Below are positions 1 to 7,913 of a stretch of DNA of 64,000 bases, one piece after another. Each line of letters starts with the position of its first letter. Position 1 is the first letter of the stretch. The DNA comes from Jiangella aurantiaca (GTDB lineage: Bacteria > Actinomycetota > Actinomycetes > Jiangellales > Jiangellaceae). The position numbers and the translations under genes were made by a program. The notes beneath the pieces were generated by a model. It had not been told where the DNA came from. It searched no databases and worked only from the letters and a program-made list of their open reading frames with translations. The stretch lies in the NCBI RefSeq assembly GCF_004349105.1, contig NZ_SMLB01000017.1, forward strand, positions 1 to 64,000. Direction: 5' to 3'.

Positions 1-1
1 G

Positions 2-703
2 CCCGCCCCGGTGCCGCCCACTCCCGTGGTGGCCCACCTGGCCCAGCAGCTGGGCATCGACGTCGACACGATCCGAGGCGGGGGTGTCGGCGGCCGCATC
101 CGCCTGCGCGACCTCGCCCCTCTCGCGGCGACCGGCGGCCGGCCGGCGGTCACGTGGTCGCACGCTCTCGCCGAGGCCGACGTGACCTGTCTGCTCGCCC
201 CACCGGCTCGGGCCGGCGAGCTGCTTGCCCGCGCTGCGCTCGCGATCCTGCGGGCGGCGGACGGCATCGCTCTGCGGGCGGCCGGTCTGAGCGTGACGGT
301 CCCCGGCCCGGCCGGTGCGCTGACCGCGGCCACTGTGCCCAACGCCACCGAGCTCTCCGTCGCCGGGCTGGCCCGCGCCCTGGCCACGGTACGGACACGT
401 CCGGACGCCGGCCCTGCGGCTGGTGTCGGTGGCAGCGGCGGGCTGACGGTCCACGACGCGACCAACGACGGGCTGCTGGCCGAGCTCCCGATCGTTCAAC
501 CGGCGCCCGCGCTGCTCATCAGTATCGGGGCGCCGCGGCGGAAGGTCGTGCCGGACACCTCCGGCGGCGGCCTGGCGCTCTCGGTCCGGCAGACGGTGTA
601 CGTGGCGGCGGCCAGCGACCCCGGCCGGCTCCCTCGCGACGAGGCGGTCCGCCTCCTCGACGCCGCAGTCGCCGCGCTGGAGATCGTCTCCGTAGGCGAC
701 TGA
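2..703 (+). CDS. Dihydrolipoamide acyltransferase (E2)-like protein, 5' end outside window
   Basis: This is the C-terminal part of a 2-oxoacid dehydrogenase E2-like protein. The frame is open from the window edge; the GTG at 11 is only the first possible start, so the gene probably begins upstream with a lipoyl domain. Residues about 3-37 (counted from that GTG) form a peripheral subunit-binding domain (PVVAHLAQQLGIDVDTIRGG, then VGGRIRLRDL). The remainder resembles an acyltransferase domain: AEADVT matches the E2 VEVDVT strand, and PIVQPAPALLISIGAP matches the strand usually read PIINPPQ-AILGVG. The usual catalytic HxxxDG (SFDHRVVDGA) is replaced by a stretch reading AAASDPGRLPRDEA, with no histidine and no DG. 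The family makes acyl-CoA from lipoyl-bound acyl groups; without that motif this copy is unlikely to be catalytic and may be structural or decaying. I see no E1 or E3 gene here. Confidence 0.75.
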   Translation, partial: PAPVPPTPVVAHLAQQLGIDVDTIRGGGVGGRIRLRDLAPLAATGGRPAVTWSHALAEADVTCLLAPPARAGELLARAALAILRAADGIALRAAGLSVTVPGPAGALTAATVPNATELSVAGLARALATVRTRPDAGPAAGVGGSGGLTVHDATNDGLLAELPIVQPAPALLISIGAPRRKVVPDTSGGGLALSVRQTVYVAAASDPGRLPRDEAVRLLDAAVAALEIVSVGD

Positions 704-763
704 TCCCATCCCGGTCACGAGCGGCATGCGCACGACACGAAGTCAATCGATTGTCTGGAGGCG

Positions 764-3700
764 ATGATGCACAGACGTCTACTCGGCACGGCACTCAGCG
801 CGGCGCTGGTCGCGGGTTTGCTGTCAGCCATGGCACCGCTCCCCGCGGGGTCGGCACCACCGGAGTCCGGACGTACCACCACCGCGTGGCGCGACGGCGT
901 CCTGCAGGTGGAGACCGAAGACCTGGTCTCGCGCTCCGACCTCGCGCTCGAACAGGCTCCATGGCGCGACTTCGAGAGCATGCCGGTGGGCAACGGGCAC
1001 GTCGGCGCGGCCGTGTGGGCCGAGAACGGCTTCACCGCGCAGCTCAACCGCAACGACACCTTCCCCGACCTGAAATCGGCCGGCCAGCTCGTGATCCCCG
1101 GACTGTTCGAGTTGTCCTCGGCCGGCGACTACACCGGCCGGCTGGACATGTATGACGGCCAACTGCGTCAGTCCGGCGGCGGGTTGAGCACCGTCAGCTA
1201 CATACGGGCCGACGCCGACCAGTTCGTCGTCGAGGTCAGCGGCGCCGACCCGGACGAGACCCAGACGGTGGAGCTGCGGCTGTGGGATGGCCGTGAGCCC
1301 GCGGCATACGCCGACGGCGGCATCGTCGCCCTGGCCGAGACGTTCACCGACGAGGACTCCGGCATCACCACCGGCGCCATCGCCGCGGTGACCGTGCTCG
1401 GGCGTCACGTGACGGCCGAGGTGGTCGACGACGTCACGGTCCGGCTGACCTTCACTCCGGCCGCGGACGGGTCGTTCCGCGTGGTGGCCGGGGTGCCCGC
1501 TTACACCGGCGGCGACGTCGGCGGCGCGGCGGCCGAGGCGTTGACCGGCGCTGACGCCGTCGACCTCGAGGCCGGCCACCTGGCGTGGTGGGCGGACTTC
1601 TGGGCCGGCGTGGCGCCGATGCGGGTCGCCTCCTCCGACGGCGTCGGCGAGTACATGGAGAACCTGCGGATCCAGCAGCTCTACACGACCGCCGCCACCC
1701 AGCGCGCCGAAGTGCCCACCGGCCAGGCCGGCGCGGCGAACATGCTGTACCCGTTCGAGGACCAGATGATCTCGCCGGACTTCTGGTTCCACTTCAACCT
1801 GCGCCAGCAGGTGTTCGCGAACTTCGGCGCCGGCACCGCGGAGTTCAACGACGCCTACCTGAGCCTGTACATCGACCGGCTGCCGCAGATGCTCGCCTGG
1901 ACCCGGCAGGCATGGCCGGGCACCGAGGGCGTCTGCGTGCCGGAACTGCTGCGCTTCGACGGAACCGGCGGCGCGTGCGACGGCGAGATCGGCCCGGCGT
2001 TCCTCAACCGCGTCATCTCCACCGGCCCCGAGGTGGCCCACGACATCTGGAAGCAGTACCTCTACACGGGCGACGAGTCCGTGGTGGAGGAGGGCTACCC
2101 GCTGATGCGCGAGGTGGTGCGCTTCTACCTGTCACTGCTGGAGGAGGGCGAGGACGGGCGCGTCCACCTGCATGACGTCAACTCGCTGGAGACCCAGTGG
2201 GACACCACCGACCCGACGCCGGACCTCGCGGCGATGAAGGTGATGTTCCCGATCGTGGCCGACCTGGCCGAGCAGAACGGTGACGCCGATCTCGCCGCCG
2301 AGCTACGGGCCACCATCCCGAAGCTGCCCGAGTTCCGCACCACCACGCGCAACGGCGTGGATGTCATGGCCTGGTCCGCGACCGACGAGCCGGCCAAGAA
2401 CACCCAGAACGTCGATCTCGAGCCGCTGATGCCGTGGGGCCTGTTCGGCATCGGCTCGCAGCTGATGCGCGACACGTTCCAGCAGCGGGTCTTCCCGCTG
2501 ACCCGCGAGTGGGACGAGAGCCCGATCTGGGCGGCGCGACTCGGGCTGCCCGAGGACATGGAGCGGTTGCTCGTCGAAGGCACGGTCGACCTGCAGAAGT
2601 TCCCGAACGGCTTCACCGGCCACGGCAAGAACGACGACCCGGCGTCGATCCACAACTACTACAGCTCGTGGAGCGCCATCGTCGCGAGCTCGCTGCAGGA
2701 AGCCCTGGTGCAGGCCCACGAGGGGGTCGTCCGGATCGCGCCGTCCTGGATCGACGACTGGGACGTCGACGGCACCGTCGTCATCCCCGGCGGGCACAGG
2801 GTGAGCACTCAGGTGCGCGACGGCGTGCCGAACCTCGTCGGCATCGAGGCCGCCGCGGACGACACGCTGCGCATCGCCAACCCGTGGCCCGGCGAGCGGA
2901 TCCGCGTCGTCGACGGCGCCGACCCGGCCGCCTCGATCGTCCGGCCCACCGACGCCGAGGAGATCGACCTGACGGTCGAGGCGGGATCGAGCTACGTCGT
3001 CGAGCGGGTCGGTGCGCCGCTGCGCTCGTTCCCGTTCGAGGAGATCGGCGGCCGGCCGGCCGCCGAGGCGCGCCACCTTGGCGGGCAGACGCTCGGTGTC
3101 GAGTCCAGCACGCCGGAGATCCGCAGCGACGTCGTCGACGTGGCCGGCCCGCGGCACCTGGACCGGCTGGTCCGCGCACACGACGGAGTCGACCACCTGC
3201 TCGAGAGCAGCGACGTCCTCGACGGCCTGCCCGACGTGCTCGACGGGACGGCGATGGTGCGTGGCGCTCCGGACGACGCCGAGAACGCCGCACCCGAGGA
3301 CTACCTGACGCTGGACCTCTCGCGGCCCGCGGACGTCTACGTGGCCTTCGACGAGCGCGGCGAGGGCACCTGGTGGCCGGGCTGGCTGCAGGAGCAGGGC
3401 TTCACCCGGACCGATCTCACCGTCGGCACCCACGACTTCCTCCAGAGCATCGCCCTCGAGCCCGACGGGCGGATGCGCGCGTCCGGATCGGGCGTGACGC
3501 TGCTGAAGGAAGGAGCGGACTGGGGCGACCAGATCCTCGACGTGACGGTGCAGCAGGTGCAGGTCGGGACGAGTGTGATGTTCCGCGCCCAGGACGCTCG
3601 CAACGGCTACGTGTGGCAGATCGGCGGCTCCCTCGGCAGCGACGGCGGCCTGGGCCAGCTGCAGATGTACCGCATGGTCGACGGGCGCATGACGCGGATC

Positions 3701-4096
3701 GGGCAGGTCAACCCGATCGTCCCGGCCGCCCGGAACGAGTACCGGCTGCGGGTGGAGGCGGTCGGCGACCGCATCCGTACCTTCCTTGACGGGAAGCTGG
3801 TCGACGACCGTGTCGATGGCACCTTCGCCGCCGGCCGGGCCGGCATCCGGATGGCCGGCAACGAGATCGGCGAGTTCGACCGGTTCACGGTCACCACGCC
3901 GGACGGCGCCACGCTGTTCGACGACGACTTCTCCGGCGACCTGTCGGCCTGGGACGTCCCGGCCGATCGAGAGAACATCTCGCTGGTGGTGTGGACGAAG
4001 CACCTCCCGGCCGGTCGGCACGCGCTCGGCCCGAACTCCGGCGTGGACGGCGACGGCGGCGTGCCGTACGTGACCTTCATCGACGACACGCCATAG
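764..4096 (+). CDS. Secreted glycoside hydrolase, GH95/DUF5703-like, with C-terminal jelly-roll domain
   Basis: A large exported protein of 1110 residues. It opens with a signal peptide (two Arg, hydrophobic run to about residue 28, then AGSAPP). An N-terminal beta-sandwich follows, with the GH95-type signature MPVGNGHVGAAVW near residue 71 and QLNRNDTF soon after. An (alpha/alpha)6-barrel-like region covers about residues 290-660. The last 220 or so residues resemble a DUF1080/LamG jelly roll (LFDDDFSGDLSAWDV). DUF5703/GH95-related enzymes act on alpha-linked deoxy-sugars or galactosides of plant or host glycans, but the substrate here cannot be read from sequence. GGAGG at 757-761 is only 2 bases from the ATG at 764 and 5 from a second ATG at 767, so 767 may be the real start. 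It stands alone with no transporter beside it. Confidence 0.75.
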   Translation: MMHRRLLGTALSAALVAGLLSAMAPLPAGSAPPESGRTTTAWRDGVLQVETEDLVSRSDLALEQAPWRDFESMPVGNGHVGAAVWAENGFTAQLNRNDTFPDLKSAGQLVIPGLFELSSAGDYTGRLDMYDGQLRQSGGGLSTVSYIRADADQFVVEVSGADPDETQTVELRLWDGREPAAYADGGIVALAETFTDEDSGITTGAIAAVTVLGRHVTAEVVDDVTVRLTFTPAADGSFRVVAGVPAYTGGDVGGAAAEALTGADAVDLEAGHLAWWADFWAGVAPMRVASSDGVGEYMENLRIQQLYTTAATQRAEVPTGQAGAANMLYPFEDQMISPDFWFHFNLRQQVFANFGAGTAEFNDAYLSLYIDRLPQMLAWTRQAWPGTEGVCVPELLRFDGTGGACDGEIGPAFLNRVISTGPEVAHDIWKQYLYTGDESVVEEGYPLMREVVRFYLSLLEEGEDGRVHLHDVNSLETQWDTTDPTPDLAAMKVMFPIVADLAEQNGDADLAAELRATIPKLPEFRTTTRNGVDVMAWSATDEPAKNTQNVDLEPLMPWGLFGIGSQLMRDTFQQRVFPLTREWDESPIWAARLGLPEDMERLLVEGTVDLQKFPNGFTGHGKNDDPASIHNYYSSWSAIVASSLQEALVQAHEGVVRIAPSWIDDWDVDGTVVIPGGHRVSTQVRDGVPNLVGIEAAADDTLRIANPWPGERIRVVDGADPAASIVRPTDAEEIDLTVEAGSSYVVERVGAPLRSFPFEEIGGRPAAEARHLGGQTLGVESSTPEIRSDVVDVAGPRHLDRLVRAHDGVDHLLESSDVLDGLPDVLDGTAMVRGAPDDAENAAPEDYLTLDLSRPADVYVAFDERGEGTWWPGWLQEQGFTRTDLTVGTHDFLQSIALEPDGRMRASGSGVTLLKEGADWGDQILDVTVQQVQVGTSVMFRAQDARNGYVWQIGGSLGSDGGLGQLQMYRMVDGRMTRIGQVNPIVPAARNEYRLRVEAVGDRIRTFLDGKLVDDRVDGTFAAGRAGIRMAGNEIGEFDRFTVTTPDGATLFDDDFSGDLSAWDVPADRENISLVVWTKHLPAGRHALGPNSGVDGDGGVPYVTFIDDTP

Positions 4097-4097
4097 G

Positions 4098-4119
4098 CGC
4101 CCCGCGACTCGCTGGGGCG
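4098..4119 (+). terminator. Possible short terminator hairpin after the glycosidase gene
   Basis: Two bases after the glycosidase stop codon a 6-bp inverted repeat (CGCCCC, 10-base loop, GGGGCG) could fold. There is no T run, which is common for actinobacterial terminators, so this is a weak call. Confidence 0.3.
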
Positions 4120-4179
4120 GCGCTGCCGGCGCCGTCCCGGCGGGTCTTCGCCGGCTTGGCCCACGGCTTCGATAGTCGG

Positions 4180-4513
4180 CAGGAGATCGCCGGCGCATGG
4201 CGGAACAGGCCCACCTGGGCGCAGCGGCGAGTCCGCCGACACAAGGTTCGCGATCTTGCGGTTGAGGCGAGCCTGCTGCTCGCGCAACGTCTCGATCCGG
4301 GCGGCTTCCGCCTCGTCTGGACCTGCCGCAGCAGCGATCCATTCGGGGTCGTTCGGCTCGAGCGCCGGCCACCGATCCAGGCTGGCCATGACCGTGTCTT
4401 CGCGTAGATGGATGCTGCCCGGGTGACCCTTCAAAGATCACGACCAGCAGGCAGATCTTGTCCTGATTGAGCCGGACCTCGAGGTGGATCCCGTCGCTGA
4501 CATCGTGCCTCAT
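4180..4513 (-). pseudogene. Unrecognised gene remnant with a frame change, coupled to the VTT gene
   Basis: An ATG at 4513-4511 overlaps the stop of the VTT-domain gene as ATGA. It opens a well-coded frame beginning MRHDVSDGIHLEVRLNQDKI that runs to about 4430. There, codon-like coding jumps to another frame (ASLDRWPALEPNDPEW, then REQQARLNRKIANLVSA) that continues to about 4230 before becoming random. The second part looks like a short coiled coil, similar in feel to the tail of large serine recombinases, but I do not recognise the family. The frame switch and loss of coding character suggest a decayed gene. It fills most of the 4.1-4.5 kb interval between the glycosidase and the VTT gene. 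Confidence 0.35.
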
Positions 4514-5232
4514 CGGCGTCGTATCAGCCGCTTGATCGCCGGGATCAGGACGGCAATGGCGATCATCGTGAGGCTCACGACCGCGGCGTACCGATCGATG
4601 ATGAGGACGACGTCGACCGCCTGCTGACCGAGCCCGTAGCCGAGGCCCGCGACCAAGCCGGTCATGACCAGCGCGCCGGCGAAGTCGAGGATCAGGAATG
4701 TCGCCAGGCGCATCCCGGCCAAGCCCGCCATGGCGTACACGACCGCAGTGGGGACACCGGGCAGCACGGCGAGGACGACCGCGGCGCGCAGGGTCCACGG
4801 CCGCAGCTCGGTGGCGCGGCCGGCGAACCGCAGGGCGCGCTCGCTGGTCGTGAACATCCTGACAATGCCCAGGCCCCACTGCCGCCCGGTCCACCAGGTA
4901 AGCCAGTCGAGCTTCACCATGCCCGCGGCTCCGGCGACAACGACCAGCCAGACGGGAGCCTCGCCGATCCGGGCGAACGCAGCGGCGGCGCCGATCGCCG
5001 TGAGGTCGCCGGTGAGGAACTCCAGCATGACCGGATGCGAGGCGAGCAGGAACGGCTTCAGCGGCCGCAACACCAAGCCGAGCGCTACCACTCCGAGAAT
5101 CGCGCCCATCAGGGCCATGTCCAGGCGGGTGGCGCGACCCTGCCACGGCACGAACCGGCGCCAGGGGCTGGTCGCTCGTGGGATGGCACCGGCAGCGGCC
5201 AGGCTATTGGATGTTCCGTCGACGATGCTCAT
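4510..5232 (-). CDS. VTT/DedA-like (SNARE-associated) integral membrane protein
   Basis: A 240-residue protein with about five or six hydrophobic segments, matching the VTT (DedA/SNARE-associated) family. Typical features are the KPFLLASHPVMLEFLTG stretch near the first re-entrant region, GAAGMVKLDWLTWWTGRQWG in the middle, and the Gly/Pro-rich loop AVLPGVPTAVVYAMAGLAGM. DedA-type proteins act in lipid scrambling or transport, membrane potential and drug tolerance; the exact role here is unknown. I prefer the ATG at 5232 because the 12 residues upstream, from an ATG at 5268, look unrelated to the family. Neither start has a clear ribosome binding site. Its stop overlaps a short decayed frame downstream. 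The next gene upstream is 246 bases away. Confidence 0.7.
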   Translation of the reverse strand: MSIVDGTSNSLAAAGAIPRATSPWRRFVPWQGRATRLDMALMGAILGVVALGLVLRPLKPFLLASHPVMLEFLTGDLTAIGAAAAFARIGEAPVWLVVVAGAAGMVKLDWLTWWTGRQWGLGIVRMFTTSERALRFAGRATELRPWTLRAAVVLAVLPGVPTAVVYAMAGLAGMRLATFLILDFAGALVMTGLVAGLGYGLGQQAVDVVLIIDRYAAVVSLTMIAIAVLIPAIKRLIRRR

Positions 5233-5478
5233 GGTCCAAGGCTGAGCGATCCACCGATCAATCGACATGTGCGCTTGTCACGAGTTCGTCGTGTACTCCG
5301 CAGGGCCAGAATGTGCACTCATAGGCAGCATCCAACGTCGCTCCGGGATCGGCCCTGGCTGGTCGTGGTGTGCGCGCTCGTCACCGTGTACGGGTGGGCG
5401 CTCGTGTTCCCGCTGCGCCACCTCGCGGGGCGATTCCAGATGGCATAGCGGCGTCGGCGATGCGTCCTGCCGGCTCGC

Positions 5479-6018
5479 CTACCCGATGACGCAGTAGTCG
5501 ACGAGCAGATAGCCCGTCGGCGAGGTCATGCTTCGGATCGACTCGAGCCGAATCGCCGGCAAGCCGTCGAGGAGTTTCCGCCCGCTGCCCGCGATCGCCG
5601 GTGCGATCACCAGCCTGAGCTCGTCGGCGACGCCCGCGGCAAGCAGGGCCTGGGCGACCGAAATGCTTGCATGCACGCCGATGTCGGCTCCGGGTTGGTT
5701 CCTCAGATCCCGCACGAACTCGACCAGTTCGCCGTCGACCACGGTCGTATTGGCCCACTTCCGATCGAGCGGCGTGGAGGTGGCGACGTACTTCGTGACC
5801 CCGTTGATGAACGTCGCGAACGGCTCGATGTCGCTGCCCGGCCAGAACTCGGCCCACTCCTCGTAGCTGCGCCGGCCGAGGATGACCGAGTCCTGCGCCG
5901 CGATGACGGCGCCGAGGTTGGCCTCCATCGCGTCGTCCCAGTCGGCGAAGAACCCATCGGGCTTCTCCGCGACGCCGTCGAGGGACAACAGCTCATACAC
6001 GACGACCTTGCGCACGTT
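5479..6018 (-). CDS. Dihydrofolate reductase-family (RibD C-terminal domain) protein
   Basis: A 179-residue soluble protein of the RibD-C/DHFR-like family. Diagnostic segments are the N-terminal VVVYELLSLDGVAEKPDGFF, the dinucleotide-binding GRRSYEEWAEFWP, then KYVATSTPLD, and a C-terminal ADELRLVIAPAIAGSGRKLL strand-loop. Members are NADPH-dependent reductases of mostly unknown substrate, distinct from true FolA. I chose the GTG at 6018 because the GGAGG upstream is 8 bases from it but only 2 bases from the TTG at 6024. It is a single gene, divergent from the ABC exporter pair. A second family member lies at 33766. Confidence 0.8.
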   Translation of the reverse strand, partial: NVRKVVVYELLSLDGVAEKPDGFFADWDDAMEANLGAVIAAQDSVILGRRSYEEWAEFWPGSDIEPFATFINGVTKYVATSTPLDRKWANTTVVDGELVEFVRDLRNQPGADIGVHASISVAQALLAAGVADELRLVIAPAIAGSGRKLLDGLPAIRLESIRSMTSPTGYLLVDYCVIG

Positions 6019-6170
6019 CAACACCTCCGATTGACGTGGACCCTGCTGCGTAGACGGCTCGCGCGACCAGAACTCATCGCTGCGATCACCAGGCGCCGCC
6101 TGTCAGACAGCCACGGGACGTTCCGCCGGGGACTCAGCCCGGCCATACGCTTCCCCACTAGGGTGGCCTG

Positions 6171-7913
6171 ATGCCGGGCAACCACACGGCCGCCGACCGT
6201 GTGGCCGAAGACTGGGCGCCTCCTGCGGCACGCCACACGAGCAGCCCCTTCCGCTTCCTGCTCTGGCTCGCCCGCTCGCAGGCGCGGCGCGTCGCTGCAG
6301 GCGCGGCGCTCGGGAGTTCGTGGATGGTCGGCTTGGCCGTGCCCCCGTGGGTGCTGTCCCGCGCGGTGGACGACGGTCTCGTCGCGGGAGACACTGCGGC
6401 CCTGGTCACGTGGTCTGTGGTGCTAGCTGTCGCGAGCGTGCTCAATGCCGTGCTGGCCATCTCCCGGCACCGCACCATGACCAAGATCCGCATGGACGCG
6501 TCGTTTCGCACTGTGCGTGCGGTCGTGCGGCACACCGCCCGGTTGGGCTCGGCTCTGTCGCGGCGGGTGGGCACGGGCGAGGTGGTGACGATCGGCGTTG
6601 CCGACGTTCAGGCTGTCGCGCAATCGATGACCGTGACGGGACCGGGCTTCGGCGCGATCGTGGCCTACGGGGTGGTCGCCGTGGTGCTGTTCACCATCTC
6701 GCCACTGCTGGCCCTGGTCGTGCTCGCCGGTGTGCCGTTGCTGGCTGGCACAGTCGGGCCGCTGCTGCGGCGCATCGAGCGCACCGGCGGCGACTACCGC
6801 GTGCACCAGGGCCGGCTGACCACGCGGCTGGTGGACATTCTGGGTGGGCTGCACGTGCTCAACGGCCTCGGGGGGAAGGAGTTCACGGTTGAGCGCTACG
6901 GGCGCCAGTCGCGGGAACTGGTCGAGCGCGGCTACCGCGTCGGCGGCCCGGCGAGCTGGGTGACCGCGCTGGCGAGCGGGCTGCCAGCGCTGTTCCTGGC
7001 CGCAGTGGTGTGGCTGGCATCGCGGATGACCGCGCGGGACGAGATCACCATCGGAGACCTCGTCGCGGTTTACGGCTACGTCGCTGTACTGGTGGTGCCG
7101 GTGTCGGCCTTCATCGAGGGCGGTGGCGACATCGCCCGCGCGCTGGTAGCCGCCCGGCGCATCGTGGACCTGCTCAATCTGCAGCCCGAACGCGACATCC
7201 AGCATGACGCGGTCGAGCTACCGGACGTCTGCGGACCGCTCGCCGACCCGGAGTCCGGCGTTCTGGTGCGCGCCGGGCTGTTCACCGCGCTGGTGAGCGC
7301 GCGTCCCGATGAAGCGATCGCGGTGGTGGAGAGGTTGGGCCGATTCACTCACACCGACGCGACGTGGGCCGGGGTGCGGGTCGACGCGGTGGCGGCCGAT
7401 CAGTTGCGGGAGCGGCTGGTCGTCGCCGACAACGACGCCGCGCTGTTCGCGGGCACGGTGCGCGACACCGTCGCGGGTCGGCAGAAGCCGGACGACGAGC
7501 GTGTCCGCGCAGCCCTGCGGACCGCCGTGGCAGAGGACGTCGTGGAGGCATTGCCCGGCGGTCTGGACGCACCCGTCGCGTCCGGCGGCAGGACACTGTC
7601 AGGTGGGCAGCGGCAGCGGCTCCGTCTGGCGCGCGCCCTCTATACCGCACCGGACGTGCTGCTCGCCGTGGAGCCGACCTCCGCAGTCGACGCGCTCACC
7701 GAGGCCGCCGTAGTCGACCGGTTGCGCGAAGCCAGGCAGGACCTCACCACGGTGGTCACGACAACCTCGCCGCTCGTACTCGACCGGGCCGACGAGGTCG
7801 TCTTCCTCGCCGATGGCCGCGCCGCGGCGTCCGGCACGCACAAGGAGCTGCTGCGCGACAACCCTGCCTACCGGCACCTGGTGTCCCGCATGCAGGACGG
7901 GCAGGTGAGCTGA
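6171..7913 (+). CDS. ABC exporter half-transporter, subunit with degenerate Walker A
   Basis: A 580-residue fusion of a six-helix type IV exporter membrane domain (about residues 25-320) and a nucleotide-binding domain (about 360-580). The ABC signature LSGGQRQRLRLARAL is intact. The Walker A region is replaced by VLVRAGLFTALVSARPDEA, with no GxxGxGK(S/T). Walker B reads VLLAVEPTSAVD (Asp replaced by Val), and the switch histidine is Thr in VTTTSPLVL. This is a non-hydrolysing half that needs the partner encoded immediately downstream, whose start shares one base with this stop (TGATG). Heterodimeric exporters of this type move drugs, lipids or peptides; the substrate is unknown. There is no adjacent regulator. 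A divergent promoter probably lies in 6019-6170. Confidence 0.85.
   Translation: MPGNHTAADRVAEDWAPPAARHTSSPFRFLLWLARSQARRVAAGAALGSSWMVGLAVPPWVLSRAVDDGLVAGDTAALVTWSVVLAVASVLNAVLAISRHRTMTKIRMDASFRTVRAVVRHTARLGSALSRRVGTGEVVTIGVADVQAVAQSMTVTGPGFGAIVAYGVVAVVLFTISPLLALVVLAGVPLLAGTVGPLLRRIERTGGDYRVHQGRLTTRLVDILGGLHVLNGLGGKEFTVERYGRQSRELVERGYRVGGPASWVTALASGLPALFLAAVVWLASRMTARDEITIGDLVAVYGYVAVLVVPVSAFIEGGGDIARALVAARRIVDLLNLQPERDIQHDAVELPDVCGPLADPESGVLVRAGLFTALVSARPDEAIAVVERLGRFTHTDATWAGVRVDAVAADQLRERLVVADNDAALFAGTVRDTVAGRQKPDDERVRAALRTAVAEDVVEALPGGLDAPVASGGRTLSGGQRQRLRLARALYTAPDVLLAVEPTSAVDALTEAAVVDRLREARQDLTTVVTTTSPLVLDRADEVVFLADGRAAASGTHKELLRDNPAYRHLVSRMQDGQVS

Noticed and set aside
4510-4515. Treating the VTT-coupled frame as an intact gene
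   Set aside because: Coding character changes frame after about 28 codons and no single frame reads a convincing protein.
2303-5146. A 947-codon open frame on the minus strand
   Set aside because: It runs antisense through the secreted glycosidase and the VTT gene and has the Arg/Pro/Gly-rich, motif-free composition of a high-GC shadow frame.
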